Of a stretch of 64,000 nt of DNA, positions 61,554 through 64,000 are shown in pieces. Source of the stretch: VBOC01 sp964512655. GTDB taxonomy: Bacteria; Bacteroidota; Ignavibacteria; UBA10030; SZUA-254. The stretch is taken from NCBI GenBank assembly GCA_964512655.1, contig CAZEJT010000001.1:744001-808000 (forward strand), in the 5' to 3' direction. Below the pieces are notes generated by a model. That model worked only from the letters and a program-made list of their open reading frames with translations. It searched no databases and was not told the DNA's origin. The translations under genes were made by a program, and so were the position numbers. The first letter of the stretch is position 1; each line of letters opens with the position of its first letter.

Positions 61554-61569
61554 CTGAGCGGCCTTCCGG

Positions 61570-63678
61570 TCACGCCTCCTCTTCAACCTTCACCTTTGCG
61601 TGTTCGGTGATGATCTTGTCCGCAACCTCGCGGGGCATTTCCTCGTAATGGTTGAATTTCTGCCGGTGGATCCCTCTCCCCTGGGTCATCGAGCGCAGGT
61701 TCGTGGAATAGCGGAAGAGTTCCTTGAGAGGAACGAGCGCCCGGATGATCTGGTGCGATCCGTCCGAGTCCATGCCCAGTATTTTCCCGCGACGGCTGGA
61801 AATGTCGCCCATAACGTCTCCCATGTACTCGTCCGGGACAACCACTTCAATTTCGTAGATCGGCTCGAGCAGGATCGGCCGCGCTTCTTTAAATCCTTTC
61901 TTGAACGCCATTCTTCCTGCGATCTTGAAGGAATGTTCATCGGAGTCGACATCGTGGTAGGAACCGTCGAACAAGGTGACCTTGACGTCCACAACCCTGT
62001 AACCGGCGATCACTCCCGTGACCATCGCTTCGACAATTCCCTTCTCCACGGCCGGGACAAAGCGGCCCGGCACTACTCCCCCGACGATCGCGTCCTCGAA
62101 TTCGAAACCCTTGCCGCGTGCGAGCGGCTCGATCTTGACCCACACATGGCCGAACTGGCCCCGCCCGCCCGTTTGCTTCTTGTGCTTGTACTCGACTTCG
62201 TTTGCCCGCCCCTTAATCGTCTCCCTGTACGGAATCTTCGGTTCCACCATTTCGACCTCGACTCCGTACTTCGCCTTCAGGCGTTTGACGATGATGCCGA
62301 GATGAAGCTCGCCCTGGCCGCTGATCACGGTCTGGTGGAGCTCCGGGTCGACTGTCATGACGAACGTAGGGTCTTCCTCGTGCAGAGAGTGGAGGCCGGT
62401 CGCAATCTTGTCCTCGTCTCCTTTCGATTTCGCCAGTATCGCCATGCTGATGACGGGCTCGGGGAACCGAATCGGAGGAAGGATGACGGGGAATGACCTG
62501 CTGCTGAGCGTGTTGTTGGTATGCGTGTCCTTCAGTTTTACCACCGCTCCGATATCCCCCGCGGCCAGCTTTCCGGCTTCCTTACGCTCCTTGCCGTTCA
62601 TGAGAAAGAGCTGCGCAAGCCTCTCTCCCTTGTTGTTCGCCTCGTTCACCAGATCCATCCCCGGTGCGACGGTTCCCGAGTAGACTCTGAAGAATGAAAG
62701 GTCGCCGACGTGCGGCTCCGACACGGTCTTGAATACGAAGAGCGAGGGTTGTCCGCGCGGGTCGCACTTGACGGGTATCTCCTTCTGTCCTCCGTGATTC
62801 GATCCGGCCGCGGCGCCGACCACCTCCCCCATATCGGCGGGACCCGGGCAATAGTCCACAAGAAAATCCATGACCGACGCAACCCCGATGTTCCGGGCGG
62901 CGCCGGAGCAGAGAAGCGGGAAGATCTTCCGCCCGCCGATTCCGGTCCGCAGTGCCTGCTTGAGCTCCTGGTCGGAGAGCGTTCCCTTCTCAAAAAACGC
63001 GTTGAGCAGCGCCTCGTCCGTCTCGGCAACCTGCTCGATCAGCTGCTCGCGCATTTCGTCGGCTCGCGCCTTGTGCTCGGCGGGAATATCCGACTCGGTG
63101 TATTTACCCTTCCCCCCTCCGCCGAACTGAAGCAGCTTCATCCGTAGAAGGTCCACCACCGATTCAAGCTTCAGACCCTGATCGACGGGAAACTGGACGG
63201 GGATGAGATCGTGCGAGAAGCGGTTCCTCGCCGCTGCGACAACCCGGTCAAAATCTGCGTTCTCGTTGTCAAGCTTATTAACCACGAAGGCTACCGCATT
63301 CTTGAATTCCTTCGTATGCTGCCAGACGATTTCCGTACCCACCTCGGCTCCTTCAACGGCTTTTAGGAAAATCAGGGCCGTGTCGGCGACGCGCAGGCAG
63401 CACTTCACCTCGCCGGTGAAGTCGGTGTAGCCAGGGCTGTCGAGGATATTCAGCTTGGCCCCTTTCCACTCACAGTGTAGGAGCGATGAATTAATGGAAA
63501 TCTGGCGCTCCACCTCGTCGGCATGGTAGTCGGAGACGGTGTTCCCTTCCTCCACCCTTCCAAGCCGCGTCGTGGCTCCCGCGGTGAACAGGCACGCCTC
63601 CGCGAAGGTTGTCTTGCCGGCGCCGCCGTGTCCCGCCAATGCTACATTCCGGATCGACTCAACGGGGTACTCTTTCAT
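61570..63678 (-). CDS. Elongation factor G-like GTPase (EF-G2 type)
   Basis: A 702-residue translational GTPase. The GTP-binding loop reads ALAGHGGAGKTTFAE instead of the AHIDAGKTT of canonical EF-G, DSPGYTDFTGEV replaces DTPGHVDFT, and NKLDNENADF is the G4 motif. Domains II-V include GQGELHLGIIVKRLKAKYGV, KHKKQTGGRGQFGHVWVKIEP and SSRRGKILGMDSDG. The altered loops are typical of the EF-G paralogue often called EF-G II or EF-G-like, which may act in ribosome recycling or specialised translocation. A canonical fusA is expected elsewhere in the genome. It carries no ribosomal-protein neighbours. Confidence 0.9.
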   Translation of the reverse strand: MKEYPVESIRNVALAGHGGAGKTTFAEACLFTAGATTRLGRVEEGNTVSDYHADEVERQISINSSLLHCEWKGAKLNILDSPGYTDFTGEVKCCLRVADTALIFLKAVEGAEVGTEIVWQHTKEFKNAVAFVVNKLDNENADFDRVVAAARNRFSHDLIPVQFPVDQGLKLESVVDLLRMKLLQFGGGGKGKYTESDIPAEHKARADEMREQLIEQVAETDEALLNAFFEKGTLSDQELKQALRTGIGGRKIFPLLCSGAARNIGVASVMDFLVDYCPGPADMGEVVGAAAGSNHGGQKEIPVKCDPRGQPSLFVFKTVSEPHVGDLSFFRVYSGTVAPGMDLVNEANNKGERLAQLFLMNGKERKEAGKLAAGDIGAVVKLKDTHTNNTLSSRSFPVILPPIRFPEPVISMAILAKSKGDEDKIATGLHSLHEEDPTFVMTVDPELHQTVISGQGELHLGIIVKRLKAKYGVEVEMVEPKIPYRETIKGRANEVEYKHKKQTGGRGQFGHVWVKIEPLARGKGFEFEDAIVGGVVPGRFVPAVEKGIVEAMVTGVIAGYRVVDVKVTLFDGSYHDVDSDEHSFKIAGRMAFKKGFKEARPILLEPIYEIEVVVPDEYMGDVMGDISSRRGKILGMDSDGSHQIIRALVPLKELFRYSTNLRSMTQGRGIHRQKFNHYEEMPREVADKIITEHAKVKVEEEA

Positions 63679-63834
63679 GATGCAGTGATCTCCTCGGTTT
63701 GATCATGATGAAGTGGCGCGAACGCGCCGGGGCGCTCACGGCGCTGCAGAAGAGTGTACTACGCTCTCAGGCTGGAACGAAACACGCCGGGCAGAAAAAC
63801 GACCGTGTCGCGCGGGGGGAGCCGCGCAGGGGGT

Positions 63835-64000
63835 CTATGCCCGGAGGCGCGCCATAAATGTTCGCACGCCCTTGATGACGGCGGCGATGGTGCCGATGGT
63901 TTCCATGACAGGTTCCTCGAGCTGGGCCTGGACCTTCCGCTCGAACTCCACGACGTTGTCGGCGACTTCCCTGATCGAATCGATCGAATGCCGCACAATC
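63835..64000 (-). CDS. C-terminal end of a DUF948-like protein (partial)
   Basis: Reading the minus strand from the window edge gives IVRHSIDSIREVADNVVEFE, continuing to EEPVMETIGTIAAVIKGVRTFMARLRA and a TAG stop at 63835-63837. The amphipathic run and the IGTIAAVIKGVRTF ending resemble DUF948/YtxH-like proteins, which are small, membrane-anchored and of unknown function. Only 54 residues are visible; the N-terminus lies outside the window. Confidence 0.45.
   Translation of the reverse strand, partial: IVRHSIDSIREVADNVVEFERKVQAQLEEPVMETIGTIAAVIKGVRTFMARLRA

Noticed and set aside
1..64000. CRISPR arrays, insertion sequences or rRNA genes
   Set aside because: None seen on either strand: no repeat-spacer series, transposase motifs or rRNA sequence.

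Overview
The window looks like a chromosomal segment of a bacterium from the Bacteroidota/Ignavibacteriota side of the FCB group. Four large secreted proteins end in type IX secretion (T9SS) C-terminal sorting domains, three with the typical NPFNP motif, and small markers such as a DUF4783 protein fit that lineage. The DNA is G+C-rich by eye, most genes have strong Shine-Dalgarno sequences, and most core genes lie on the minus strand. The exact phylum cannot be fixed without a tree.

Layout. 1-7.4 kb: a partial TolC-like gene, the decayed N-terminus of a GH57 enzyme, a class III cyclase-TPR protein, an ECF42 sigma factor with its YCII partner, and a MacB-like ABC pair. 7.4-9.6 kb: a broken Crp/Fnr remnant, a secreted NTF2-like protein, tRNA-Phe and an orphan DNA methyltransferase-like gene. 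9.7-18.6 kb: an enoyl-ACP reductase-like SDR, glmS, pgeF, a very large NtrY-like sensor kinase, a DUF4783 protein and an Fn3 lipoprotein. 18.7-21.6 kb: a pyrRBC operon with a recognisable PyrR-binding loop and attenuator. 21.7-23.6 kb: a T9SS protein and tRNA-Val.

23.6-32.5 kb is the accessory centrepiece: six tightly packed minus-strand genes. In transcription order they are SbnA-like and SbnB-like enzymes (the L-2,3-diaminopropionate pathway), a T-TM-LbH membrane protein like the polymerising part of epsilon-poly-lysine synthetase (Pls), a separate adenylation-thiolation protein, a TauD/SyrP-type Fe(II)/2-oxoglutarate oxygenase, and an Sfp-type phosphopantetheinyl transferase. Together they suggest a self-contained pathway for a diaminopropionate-based, possibly homopolymeric and hydroxylated, cationic nonribosomal peptide, built on a split Pls system.

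33-39.5 kb carries two giant T9SS proteins. 39.6-50 kb is housekeeping: uvrC, methylmalonyl-CoA epimerase, an EamA transporter, a DUF1015 protein, era, a secreted amidase and secA. 50-64 kb holds a fourth T9SS-type protein, a PBP4-type carboxypeptidase, a DUF4097 protein, an M28 peptidase, prmA, a Ppx/GppA phosphatase, a cysteine desulfurase, a sigma-E/anti-sigma/Spy-like stress operon, a HIT protein, an EF-G-like GTPase and a partial gene.

A recurring oddity is three genes (the sensor kinase, an ABC permease and prmA) whose family-supported N-termini have no ATG, GTG or TTG in frame. They appear to need ATA or CTG starts.
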